From the NCBI GenBank assembly GCA_015490715.1, contig WFXH01000094.1, forward strand, positions 1 to 41,001: DNA of 41,001 nucleotides, in the 5' to 3' direction. Shown one piece after another: positions 18,244 to 26,595 of the stretch. The DNA is from Saprospiraceae bacterium. Its GTDB lineage: Bacteria > Bacteroidota > Bacteroidia > Chitinophagales > Saprospiraceae. Positions within the stretch are counted from its first letter, which is position 1, and each line of letters begins with the position of its first letter. Position numbers and translations under genes: made by a program. Under the pieces are notes generated by a model. It was not told the DNA's origin. It worked only from the letters and a program-made list of their open reading frames with translations, and searched no databases.

Positions 18244-19500
18244 ATGGCCATAGAAATTAAGATCCCATCTGTAGGAGAGTCGATTACGGAGGTGACATTG
18301 GCAGCGTGGCTGGTTGAGGACGGAGCGCAGGTGGAAGAAGACCAAGCCATTGCGGAAATCGAATCCGATAAGTCGACGATGGAATTGACGGCCCCCTCGG
18401 CAGGAATTGTGCGCATTAAAGTGCCGGAAGGGACCGATATAAAAGTAGGTGAGATAGTGGCTATTTTGGAGCCTGTTGAGGGTGGTCAACAAGTTGAGAA
18501 GCCCGACACCTCGGATAAGGGAGCTGCTACGATAGAAGAAGCAACTCCCGTCGCTTCGCCAGCAGCAGCAAAGATTTTAAGGGAGTACAACATTCCCTTA
18601 GAGGAGGTAGAAGGTACGGGTAAAGGAGGGCGCATTACCAAAGCGGATGCCTTGCGCGAAATACGCAAGCGCGAAGTATCTGCAAGCAAAGAAGAAGAGC
18701 AAAAGATGAAGCTGGAGGAACGGACCGCTCCAACGGCTCCGACGCCACAAGAACAAAAAGCCACGGAAGAGCACGCACCAACGGTCTCTACGAGTGTTGG
18801 ACGCAAGATACATCGCAAGAAGATGTCGCGCATACGGCGTACCATCGCCGAGCACCTCGTCGAGGCCAAGAATCGCACTGCGATGCTCACCACATTCAAT
18901 GAGGCCGACATGAGCGCCATCATCGCCTTGCGCAGTCAGTTTAAGGAAAAATTTAAGGAAAAATACGGGGTGAGCCTGGGCTTTATGGGATTTTTTATCA
19001 AGGCTTGTGCACAGGCACTGATGGAATTTCCCGAGGTCAACGCGCGCTTGGAGGGCGATGAAATCGTCTACCACGACTATGTAGACATCAGCGTGGCGGT
19101 AGCTGCTCCGAAGGGATTGGTCACTCCCGTGGTGCGCAACGCGCACTTGCTGAACATCGCCGAGATTGAAAGACAGGTGAAGTATTTGGCCGAACGTGCA
19201 CGCGAAAACAAAATACAGGTAGAGGAGCTCGAGGGCGGGACTTTTACCGTGTCCAATGGCGGTGTATTTGGCTCGCTGCTGTCGACGCCCATACTCAATA
19301 TACCGCAGACGGCCATTTTGGGAATGCACCGTATTCAGGAGCGCCCCGTAGTGGTGGATGGCGAAATTGTCGTTCGTCCGATGATGTATCTAGCACTCTC
19401 ATACGACCATCGTCTCATCGATGGCAAGGAGGCGGTGAGCTTTTTGGTGCGCGTCGTGGAGCTGGTCGAAAATCCCGTTCGCATATGGCTTGGGATATAA
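18244..19500 (+). CDS. sucB: Dihydrolipoyllysine succinyltransferase (E2 of 2-oxoglutarate dehydrogenase)
   Basis: Transfers succinyl from its lipoyl arm to coenzyme A and forms the core of the complex. The 418 residues split into a lipoyl domain (1-75, lipoylated Lys43 in ESDKSTMEL), a linker, a peripheral-subunit-binding domain at about 102-137 ([28 protein letters not shown]), a charged Glu/Lys/Ala/Pro-rich linker, and the catalytic domain from about 185 with SYDHRLIDG near 388 carrying the active-site His and Asp. A single lipoyl domain and the FNEADMSAI segment favour the succinyl enzyme over the pyruvate complex, and sucA immediately upstream settles it. Confidence 0.96.
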   Translation: MAIEIKIPSVGESITEVTLAAWLVEDGAQVEEDQAIAEIESDKSTMELTAPSAGIVRIKVPEGTDIKVGEIVAILEPVEGGQQVEKPDTSDKGAATIEEATPVASPAAAKILREYNIPLEEVEGTGKGGRITKADALREIRKREVSASKEEEQKMKLEERTAPTAPTPQEQKATEEHAPTVSTSVGRKIHRKKMSRIRRTIAEHLVEAKNRTAMLTTFNEADMSAIIALRSQFKEKFKEKYGVSLGFMGFFIKACAQALMEFPEVNARLEGDEIVYHDYVDISVAVAAPKGLVTPVVRNAHLLNIAEIERQVKYLAERARENKIQVEELEGGTFTVSNGGVFGSLLSTPILNIPQTAILGMHRIQERPVVVDGEIVVRPMMYLALSYDHRLIDGKEAVSFLVRVVELVENPVRIWLGI

Positions 19501-19572
19501 TTTGAGACCATCCAGGAAGCTCTTCTAATAATCACAAATATTTACATATATATATCTGAGAGGAAGTTTTTA

Positions 19573-19580
19573 TACTTTTG
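19573..19580 (+). promoter_or_regulatory. -7 element of the phosphate transporter gene
   Basis: TACTTTTG fits TAnnTTTG and sits 22 nt before the ATG at 19603. No clear -33 box is seen in the AT-rich stretch upstream, so support is modest. Confidence 0.35.
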
Positions 19581-19602
19581 CCCTCAGAAATTCTTTTAGG
19601 GC

Positions 19603-21888
19603 ATGGATATCTATTTTATTGTACTCTGTATCCTTGCGCTTTTGGCCGTATCTGATTTGATTGTCGGAGTGTCCAATGATGCGGTCAACTTTCTCAATAC
19701 AGCGGTGGGAGCGCGGGTGGCGAAATTCAAGTGGATATTGTTGGTGGCGGGTATAGGAGTCATCTTTGGTGCGGTGACATCGAGTGGGATGATGGAAGTG
19801 GCGCGCAAGGGCATCTTTCACCCACAGTATTTCACTTTTCATCAGATCATTCTCATCTTTTTAGCGGTCATGGTGACCGATGTGCTCTTGTTGGATGCCT
19901 TTAACACCCTTGGGCTTCCGACATCGACGACGGTATCTATTGTGTTTGAGCTCTTGGGCGCAGCTTTTGGTATGGCCGTGATGATTACGTTTTTCGATCG
20001 TGTGGGAGAGCATTCGGTCATGGATTACATTAATTCAAGCAGGGCGCTGGTCATCATATTGGGGATACTTTTATCGGTATTGATTGCTTTTTTTAGCGGG
20101 GCGATTTTGCAGTTCATCAGTAGATCGCTGTTTTCGTTTCGTTATGAGCGAGCGCCAGTGCTTTTGACCTTGATATGGAGTGCGGTGGTAGCGACGGCAA
20201 TCACTTATTTTGTGGTCGTCAAAGGGGCCAAGTATGCCACTTTTATACCAGCATCGACGCGAAAGGCCTTCTTAGAACATCCGTGGATCATTTCGTCGTA
20301 TGCATTGGCCTTCTGGTTTATTGTCTTGATCATTTTGAAGATACTCAAGGTCAATATATTTCGAGTATTGATTCTCTTTGGGACCTTTGCCTTGGCGATG
20401 GCCTTTGCGGGCAATGATCTCGTCAATTTTATTGGTGTTCCCTTGGCGGGATATTCGGCGTATGAGATCTACGCTCAATCGGGTGTAGACCCGGATAGCT
20501 TATTGATGGAAGGCCTTGCACACAAGGTTCCAACGCCCACGATATTGCTCTTTTTAGCGGGCGTAATCATGATGATCACGCTGTTTGTGAGCTCGAAAGC
20601 CCGTCATGTGACGGAGACAGAGGTCAGCCTTGGCCGGCAGGGGTGGGGTGAGGAACGCTTTGGTGCTTCGGCGCTCTCGCGTGCTATTGTACGCGGAGCG
20701 ATCAATGTGGGTCAATTTTTTAAATATGTGACGCCGATCCCCGTGCAGAGCTATTTACGTCGGCGCTTTGACGACCGCCCTTTCAAGGAAAAGGTGAAAA
20801 AGCTCGGTCAGGACGCACCGATGTTTGACTACATCCGGGCATGTGTTACCCTCATGGTGGCCAGTATCCTGATTTCGATGGCTACTATCATGAAGCTACC
20901 CCTATCGACCACGTATGTGACCTTTATGACGGCCATGGGGACGAGTTTTGCCGATGGCGCTTGGGGTCGGGAAAGTGCTGTGTACCGCGTATCGGGCGTC
21001 TTTACGGTAGTCGGCGGATGGTTTGTTACGGCATTTTTGGCCTTTACCGTTTCGTTTATCATCGTCGGTGTGTTTTATTGGACGGGGTGGCCAGCAGTTT
21101 TTCTTATGCTCGCCTTGGTAGCCTACATCATCTATCGCACGCATAAGTACCACACCCTACAGCTCGAACGCAAAAAGGAAACCCGTCTCGAAGATTATCA
21201 CATCCAGACGAAGAGCGATTTGATCCGGGCAAGTCTGGGGCAGATTGAGTATGTAGCCACACAAATAGATGCCATCATCCCCGATGCTATCGAGGGACTG
21301 TATAGAGAAGATGTACGCCAACTGACCAATGCAGTAAAGGTCTTCGACGACCTCAATGTCAAGACCAAGCGATGGAAAGACTCCTTAGACGAGACAATCG
21401 ACAATTTACCCGAAGAGGTTCTGGACATTGCCCATTATTACGTGCAAGTGATGGATTACATCCGTGAGATCACCCACAGCATTTACCACATCGTGTATCC
21501 CGCTTACAATCACATACGGAACAATCACAAACCCATCAAGGAAGATCAAATGCACCAACTCCTCGAGCTGCATCAAAAAACCCGGGAGTTTTACATCCAT
21601 TTTATACAAATACTCCAACAGGGAGATTTTAAAAAGTATGAAAAGCTCTTAAAGCAGCAGAAGAAGCTCATCAAGCTCAACAATGAAATCCGTAAGAGCC
21701 AAATCAAGCGAATTAAAAAGGGCATCGTCGGAACGCGCAACAGCTTGCTCTTCTTCAACCTCCTGGCCGAATTCAAGAATCTCGCCCTCTACGGACTCAA
21801 CCTCTACAAGAGTCAACGCGATATGATCCTCAGCAGCCAGGGCAATCTCGTCGAAACCAACGAGGATACCGACGAAGAACTCGCATAG
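19603..21888 (+). CDS. PiT-family inorganic phosphate transporter with PhoU-like C-terminal domain
   Basis: An inner-membrane symporter for inorganic phosphate. The duplicated PiT signatures are present: SNDAVNFLNTAVGARVAK near residue 25, with PTSTTVSIVFELLGAAFG, and GNDLVNFIGVPLAGYSA near 270, with PLSTTYVTFMTAMGTSFADG near 430. About a dozen hydrophobic segments fall between residues 4 and 510. From about 535 to 745 the protein is soluble and helical (HIQTKSDLIRASLGQIEY, YVQVMDYIREITHSIYH), resembling PhoU/DUF47 bundles that regulate phosphate uptake. At 761 residues it is much longer than simple PiT proteins but in line with Bacteroidota versions carrying this tail. The ion coupled is not readable. 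A promoter-like TACTTTTG separates it from sucB, so it may be transcribed on its own. Confidence 0.92.
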   Translation: MDIYFIVLCILALLAVSDLIVGVSNDAVNFLNTAVGARVAKFKWILLVAGIGVIFGAVTSSGMMEVARKGIFHPQYFTFHQIILIFLAVMVTDVLLLDAFNTLGLPTSTTVSIVFELLGAAFGMAVMITFFDRVGEHSVMDYINSSRALVIILGILLSVLIAFFSGAILQFISRSLFSFRYERAPVLLTLIWSAVVATAITYFVVVKGAKYATFIPASTRKAFLEHPWIISSYALAFWFIVLIILKILKVNIFRVLILFGTFALAMAFAGNDLVNFIGVPLAGYSAYEIYAQSGVDPDSLLMEGLAHKVPTPTILLFLAGVIMMITLFVSSKARHVTETEVSLGRQGWGEERFGASALSRAIVRGAINVGQFFKYVTPIPVQSYLRRRFDDRPFKEKVKKLGQDAPMFDYIRACVTLMVASILISMATIMKLPLSTTYVTFMTAMGTSFADGAWGRESAVYRVSGVFTVVGGWFVTAFLAFTVSFIIVGVFYWTGWPAVFLMLALVAYIIYRTHKYHTLQLERKKETRLEDYHIQTKSDLIRASLGQIEYVATQIDAIIPDAIEGLYREDVRQLTNAVKVFDDLNVKTKRWKDSLDETIDNLPEEVLDIAHYYVQVMDYIREITHSIYHIVYPAYNHIRNNHKPIKEDQMHQLLELHQKTREFYIHFIQILQQGDFKKYEKLLKQQKKLIKLNNEIRKSQIKRIKKGIVGTRNSLLFFNLLAEFKNLALYGLNLYKSQRDMILSSQGNLVETNEDTDEELA

Positions 21889-21906
21889 CTTTCCTATCGG
21901 ATACAG

Positions 21907-21922
21907 CGAGGATAGAACCTCG
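21907..21922 (+). terminator. Small hairpin after the phosphate transporter gene
   Basis: CGAGG and CCTCG pair around a 6-nt loop, 18 nt after the stop. Only a broken T run follows (TGTACTTTTAG), and a second palindrome, GTAC...GTAC, lies at 21924-21936. Weak at best. Confidence 0.25.
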
Positions 21923-21974
21923 TGTACTTTTAGTACAACTTTGCCGTTGATTACTTCAGGGACAACGAGAGAAA

Positions 21975-24110
21975 ATGTGTTGCAACTCCATGTCGGATCA
22001 GAGGCTGTTCGTCCATGTGTATGGGGGTATACTTGTAGCGGTCTTAGCGTTGTTGTCTGGTGTACAATCTCAGCTGCCGCCCTATCCGCATACGCCGGAG
22101 CGTCCGGACTGCGATACTCTTCATAATGTAGTAGTTTGTGATCCCTACAGGTGGCTGGAGGATCTCGATCATCCCGAGGTCGAACGCTGGGTAGAGGCAC
22201 AGCGACAATATGCGCGCAATTACCTCGACGCGATCCCGTGGCGGGAGGCCTTGCGCGACACACTCCGCGTGATGTTGCAGGCCGATGTGCCGTTGGTACC
22301 GTATTGGGTGCAAGGTACGCTCTATTACACGCTTGCCAAGGCCAATTTAAACCAACCCATTTTAGTACGCTATAATCCGAAAGGGCATCGGGAGGAGGTA
22401 CTTATTGATCCCAATCAATGGTCGGATGATGGGACGGTATCGCTGATGTCGTTGCATTTCGACAGAGATGGCCGTTATCTGGCCTATCAAGTAGCTCATT
22501 CTGGATCGGATTGGCGCGTTGTGCGAGTGATGGATTTACACACTAACGAGGTGCTCGACGATAGCTTGACAGATGTTAAATTTTCAAATATTGCTTGGTC
22601 GAAAGACGGCTTTTACTACAGCCGTTTTATTGGGGGAGAGGGGCAGAGGGGTACTTTTTCGGAGTTGCGCCGTCAAGCGATCTACTACCACAAGATAGGC
22701 ACGTCCCAGTTGGAGGATCAGCGCATCTACCTCCCCCGTGCAGTGCGTACCTACGTACAGGCCCATGTCACCGACGATGGGCGATGGCTCATTGTGCACG
22801 AGATGCGTACTACATCGGGCAATCGCGTACTGGTCAAGCGCAACCACACGCAGGATACGATTCGCTACCTCGTAAGCCACGACGACAAGCGCTACCAATG
22901 GATCGGTATAGTAGGCGATACCTTCCTCTACCGCACCAATGATGGATTTGTCAATTATGGGGTAGTGGGGCTGTATTTTGACTCCAGCGGAGAGGTGAGG
23001 CGGAAGGTTTTTATCCCTGAGCGGAACGAGGCCCTCACCAACGCCTGGTGGTTTGATGGCATTTTTGTGCTCCACTATTTAAAGGATGCCAAGAGCCATG
23101 TAGTGATACGTGATGCGGAGAGGGAGCGAGCGATGCCGTTGCCGGGCCCAGGTACGGTACGCCATGTGCGTTGGGCAAAGGACGAGCGTGCCCTCTACTA
23201 CGTGTACACCTCCTTTATTCATCCCAACGCGATTTATCGGTATAAAATGGTGGACCACAAGAGCGAGGTCTACCTTTCGTCCCATCTACCATTTCATACG
23301 GAAGACTACATTACAGAGGAGTATTGGTATCCGAGTCACGATGGTACGCGCATACACGTGTTTGTGAGCCGTCATAAGGAAGTGGATATAACCGAGCCGC
23401 AGCCGGTCTTGCTCTATGGATATGGGGGATTTAACATTCCCATTACGCCTTCCTTTAGTGTGGAGCGGGCGGCGTGGATGCGTGGTGGGGGTGTCTATGT
23501 TGTGGCCAATTTGCGCGGGGGTGGAGAATACGGTGAGGCATGGCATCGACAGGGGACGAAGAGCCAAAAGCAAAACGTGTTTTACGATTTTCAATGGGCG
23601 GCGCAGTGGCTGATCGACACGGGATGGACGAGCAGTGATTTACTTGCCATCGAAGGGCGGTCGAATGGAGGCTTGTTGATAGGGGCATGTATCACCCAAC
23701 GTCCCGATTTGTATCGCGTGGCAGTACCCGTCGTGGGAGTCCTCGACATGTTGCGCTATCATCTCTTTACGATTGGCTGGGCCTGGGCTTCCGATTATGG
23801 GATCAGTACCAGGGCTTCGGATTTTTCGTACTTACGTCGATATTCGCCTGTGCACAATGTCGTTGATGCACACTATCCGTCGACGCTCATCATGACTGCC
23901 GATCACGATGATCGCGTGGTGCCGTCGCACTCTTATAAATTTGCTGCCCAGTTGCAAAAACACCAGCGGGCATCTCGCCCCGTCTTGCTTCGAGTCGAAC
24001 ACGGTGCGGGTCATGGTGCCGGTAGGTCGAAAGCACAACATCTGGCCGAGATGACCGATAAATTGGCATTTATTTGGTATGAAATGGGGCGACGTCCCCA
24101 ATGGAGATAG
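21975..24110 (+). CDS. Prolyl oligopeptidase family serine peptidase (S9A)
   Basis: A secreted or periplasmic peptidase that cuts short peptides, usually after proline. An N-terminal signal (LFVHVYGGILVAVLALLSGVQSQ) precedes the PPYPHTPERPD and DPYRWLEDLDHPEVERWV segments typical of S9A. A beta-propeller spans the middle. The C-terminal alpha/beta-hydrolase carries the triad: Ser in EGRSNGGLL near 563, Asp in DHDDRVVP near 645, and His in EHGAGHGAG near 676; RGGGEYGEAWH forms the expected oxyanion region. The 711-residue length is normal. ATG 21975 or ATG 21990 could be the start; both keep the signal peptide. cdaA begins 16 nt after the stop. Confidence 0.94.
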   Translation: MCCNSMSDQRLFVHVYGGILVAVLALLSGVQSQLPPYPHTPERPDCDTLHNVVVCDPYRWLEDLDHPEVERWVEAQRQYARNYLDAIPWREALRDTLRVMLQADVPLVPYWVQGTLYYTLAKANLNQPILVRYNPKGHREEVLIDPNQWSDDGTVSLMSLHFDRDGRYLAYQVAHSGSDWRVVRVMDLHTNEVLDDSLTDVKFSNIAWSKDGFYYSRFIGGEGQRGTFSELRRQAIYYHKIGTSQLEDQRIYLPRAVRTYVQAHVTDDGRWLIVHEMRTTSGNRVLVKRNHTQDTIRYLVSHDDKRYQWIGIVGDTFLYRTNDGFVNYGVVGLYFDSSGEVRRKVFIPERNEALTNAWWFDGIFVLHYLKDAKSHVVIRDAERERAMPLPGPGTVRHVRWAKDERALYYVYTSFIHPNAIYRYKMVDHKSEVYLSSHLPFHTEDYITEEYWYPSHDGTRIHVFVSRHKEVDITEPQPVLLYGYGGFNIPITPSFSVERAAWMRGGGVYVVANLRGGGEYGEAWHRQGTKSQKQNVFYDFQWAAQWLIDTGWTSSDLLAIEGRSNGGLLIGACITQRPDLYRVAVPVVGVLDMLRYHLFTIGWAWASDYGISTRASDFSYLRRYSPVHNVVDAHYPSTLIMTADHDDRVVPSHSYKFAAQLQKHQRASRPVLLRVEHGAGHGAGRSKAQHLAEMTDKLAFIWYEMGRRPQWR
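23288..23298 (-). repeat. Interspersed word TATGAAATGGT, copy 4
   Basis: Exact copy on the - strand (ACCATTTCATA on +), inside the S9A gene where it encodes LPFHT. Confidence 0.6.
24078..24088 (+). repeat. Near copy of the interspersed word (TATGAAATGGG)
   Basis: One mismatch at the last base; at the 3' end of the S9A gene, where it encodes WYEMG. Confidence 0.35.
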
Positions 24111-24126
24111 GATAAGAAAAGGATCC

Positions 24127-24963
24127 ATGACGACCTACCAGGTGCTCATACGATTTGTCGACTATTTGATCGTAGCGCTATTGATTTACTACTTGTATCG
24201 CTTGTTGCGGGGCACGCGCGCGTTTAATATCTTCCTGGGGCTCTTGTTGATCTATTTTTTGGGATGGTTGGTGCGATGGCTCGACATGCGATTGCTTTCT
24301 ACCATTTTAGAGCAGTTTCTCAACATCGGAGTCATTGTGATAGTGATCATCTTTCAGCCTGAGATTCGGCGCTTTCTCCTCATTTTGGGCAAAAATGCCT
24401 ATGATCGGCGCCTCAAGAAGCTTGCGTCCATCTTTAATTATCGAGAGGGCGAGCTTTTGACGCGCGAAGAAATCGGTGAGATTGTCGATGGAGTGCGCGC
24501 GATGAGTCGCCAGAAGCTCGGTGCTCTAATCATCATCCTCAAAGACGAAAGTCAGCTGGTATTCGATACGGGGGTAGACATCGATGCCTTCATACGGAGG
24601 GATCTATTGCTCGCTATCTTTGACAAGGATAGTCCCTTACACGATGGAGCAGTGACGATTTATGCCCACCGCATTCAAAAAGCACGCGTAATTTTACCCA
24701 TTAGCAGACGAGAGAAATTGCCATCGGTATTGGGCTTGCGCCATCGCGCAGCCATGGGTATTACGGAAAGCGTCGATTGCCTAGCGATCATTGTATCGGA
24801 AGAAAACGGGAAGATTTCGCTCTCGCGCGAAGGCAATATCGAGTACGATGTGTCGATCGAAAAGCTCGAGCAGGTGCTCCATGAAGAATTTGTCGAGCCC
24901 CTCAGCTCTCACGCCAATGGCGATTGGACACGTCGCTTTAAGTTTCCTACTCCACAACGCTAA
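24127..24963 (+). CDS. cdaA: Diadenylate cyclase (c-di-AMP synthase)
   Basis: Makes cyclic di-AMP from two ATP at the inner membrane. Three transmembrane helices at about residues 10-27, 33-50 and 62-78 precede a DisA_N domain with both catalytic motifs: DGA in SPLHDGAVTIY near 172 and RHR in LGLRHRAAMG near 204. The 278-residue length matches CdaA/YbbP. The frame is open upstream to 24079, inside the peptidase gene, but ATG 24127 (MTTYQVLIRF) starts just before the first helix. No cdaR or glmM gene is next to it, unlike in Firmicutes. Its TAA shares the bases CTAA with the stop of the convergent symporter gene. Confidence 0.95.
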   Translation: MTTYQVLIRFVDYLIVALLIYYLYRLLRGTRAFNIFLGLLLIYFLGWLVRWLDMRLLSTILEQFLNIGVIVIVIIFQPEIRRFLLILGKNAYDRRLKKLASIFNYREGELLTREEIGEIVDGVRAMSRQKLGALIIILKDESQLVFDTGVDIDAFIRRDLLLAIFDKDSPLHDGAVTIYAHRIQKARVILPISRREKLPSVLGLRHRAAMGITESVDCLAIIVSEENGKISLSREGNIEYDVSIEKLEQVLHEEFVEPLSSHANGDWTRRFKFPTPQR

Positions 24964-26438
24964 GGGCGTATCTTCGACGTCGAGATGAGCCACAGACCGA
25001 TAAAGGTCAACAAACCATTGAGGGCAATGATGGTAAAGCCAAAGCGAAAGCCTCCGAGCAAAGTCTCCGAATAGGAGTCAATCAAATAAGACAGCACAGG
25101 GGCGGCAATGACGACGAGGGGAATCCATCGATCGCGCACGGGATTGTGCATCAGCATGCCAAAGCTGAACATCCCAAGCAGAGGGCCGTAGGTGTACCCT
25201 GCTACGCGAAACAGGCTGTTGATGACAGCATCGTCGTTGATCCAATAGTACAGTAAAATGATGGCGAAGAGCAAGCTCGCAAAGGCCGCGTGTACGCGTT
25301 TTCGGATTTGGGTCTTTTGTTGCTCCGTCTTGGTCACATCCGACGGTAGGCGCAGTATGTCGATGCAAAAGGAAGTCGTCAGGGCAGTCAGCGCACTATC
25401 TGCACTGGAGTAAGCGGCCGCTATGAGTCCAATGATAAAGGAAAGGCCAATGGCGGGACTCAAGTACTTTAAGGCGAGCAAAGGATAGAGCTCGTCGGTG
25501 CGGTTGGGAATCTCAATACCGTTATTCCACGCATAGATGTAGAGTAGGCCACCCAGGCTCAAGAATACCATTTTCACCACAAAGAGGACTGCAGCGAAGA
25601 GGGTCATGTTTTTCTGTGCATCGCCGATATTGGGGCAACTGAGGTTTTTTTGCATCATATCCTGATCCAGCCCTGTCATGACGATGGCGATGAGTGCCCC
25701 GGAGATGAATTGTTTGTAAAAATTGTTGGGATCCGACCAGCCGTTGTCGAAAAAAAACCACTGAGCGAGATCGTATTCCCTCAACAGTCGCGGAATGTCC
25801 AACCATCCGGCGTCGAGGGTATGTAAGATAGCTCCAATCGTCAGAACGACTGCGGTGAGCATGCTGACCGTCTGCAGGGTGTCGGTCCATACGATGGTCT
25901 TAATGCCTCCTCGATAGGTATAGGTCAGTATTAATAAAATCGTAATGGCCACTGTATGCCAAAACTCCAGACCCATGGGGCCCGTCACAAACCGATCCAA
26001 TACGAGGGCCACCAGAAAAAGCCGAAAGGCGGCGCCGATCGTGCGCGAAAGCAGAAAGTAAAATGCCCCCCACAGGTACGCATTGTTGCCAAAGCGCTGG
26101 CCGAGATACTCGTAGATCGAAGTGAGATTGCGGCGATAGTACATGGGCATGAGCACAAAGGCGATGACAGCGTACCCCACCATGTATCCCATGACCATTT
26201 GCATATACGAAAACTTCATATTGGGACCTTCCGTTCCCACTACACCAGGTATGGAGATAAAAGTCACCCCAGAAAGAGTCGTACCGATCATGCCAATGGC
26301 GACCAATAGCCAGGGGGATTTTCTGCTGCCGATGTAAAAATCTGCATTGGTTGCCGATCGACCTGTCCAATGGGACAATATCATCAGCAATCCAAAATAG
26401 AGGGCTACGACTATGAGTATGTGGATCGGTTCGAGCAT
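24960..26438 (-). CDS. Sodium:solute symporter family protein
   Basis: A 492-residue inner-membrane transporter of the SSS family, with about 13 hydrophobic helices. Family features include the N-terminal hydrophobic helix followed by the TNADFYIGSRKSPW segment, GTTLSGVTFISIPG (second helix, sodium-site region), IYEYLGQRFGN, and IAAAYSSADSALTALTTSF near 340-358, equivalent to the conserved helix 8 that contributes to the sodium site. The substrate (sugar, sialic acid, amino acid or other) cannot be decided. The gene is divergent from the first DUF1800 gene, with which it shares an unusual symmetrical promoter region. Confidence 0.9.
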   Translation of the reverse strand: MLEPIHILIVVALYFGLLMILSHWTGRSATNADFYIGSRKSPWLLVAIGMIGTTLSGVTFISIPGVVGTEGPNMKFSYMQMVMGYMVGYAVIAFVLMPMYYRRNLTSIYEYLGQRFGNNAYLWGAFYFLLSRTIGAAFRLFLVALVLDRFVTGPMGLEFWHTVAITILLILTYTYRGGIKTIVWTDTLQTVSMLTAVVLTIGAILHTLDAGWLDIPRLLREYDLAQWFFFDNGWSDPNNFYKQFISGALIAIVMTGLDQDMMQKNLSCPNIGDAQKNMTLFAAVLFVVKMVFLSLGGLLYIYAWNNGIEIPNRTDELYPLLALKYLSPAIGLSFIIGLIAAAYSSADSALTALTTSFCIDILRLPSDVTKTEQQKTQIRKRVHAAFASLLFAIILLYYWINDDAVINSLFRVAGYTYGPLLGMFSFGMLMHNPVRDRWIPLVVIAAPVLSYLIDSYSETLLGGFRFGFTIIALNGLLTFIGLWLISTSKIRP

Positions 26439-26468
26439 TGGACGTAAAATAAGCGATTTAAGAGATGG

Positions 26469-26540
26469 ACAAATTTATAAAATCTCCCAGGCGAGCCGAT
26501 AGCGGGAGAGAGGGAGTAAAAAATTTTTTTATAAATTTGT
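26469..26540. promoter_or_regulatory. Divergent promoter region with 14-bp perfect inverted repeat
   Basis: ACAAATTTATAAAA at 26469-26482 and its exact reverse complement at 26527-26540 flank a 44-nt spacer. Each arm contains TAAATTTG, a TAnnTTTG-type -7 element: 26470-26477 facing the symporter gene (leader about 25-30 nt) and 26532-26539 facing the first DUF1800 gene. CTCCC (26484-26488) and GGGAG (26504-26508 and 26513-26517) extend the symmetry inward. Confidence 0.5.
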
Positions 26541-26595
26541 GGATAAGTGGAAATTATTATCGCAAAGGCTGGCTGACCCGTAAAATTTTACTCGG

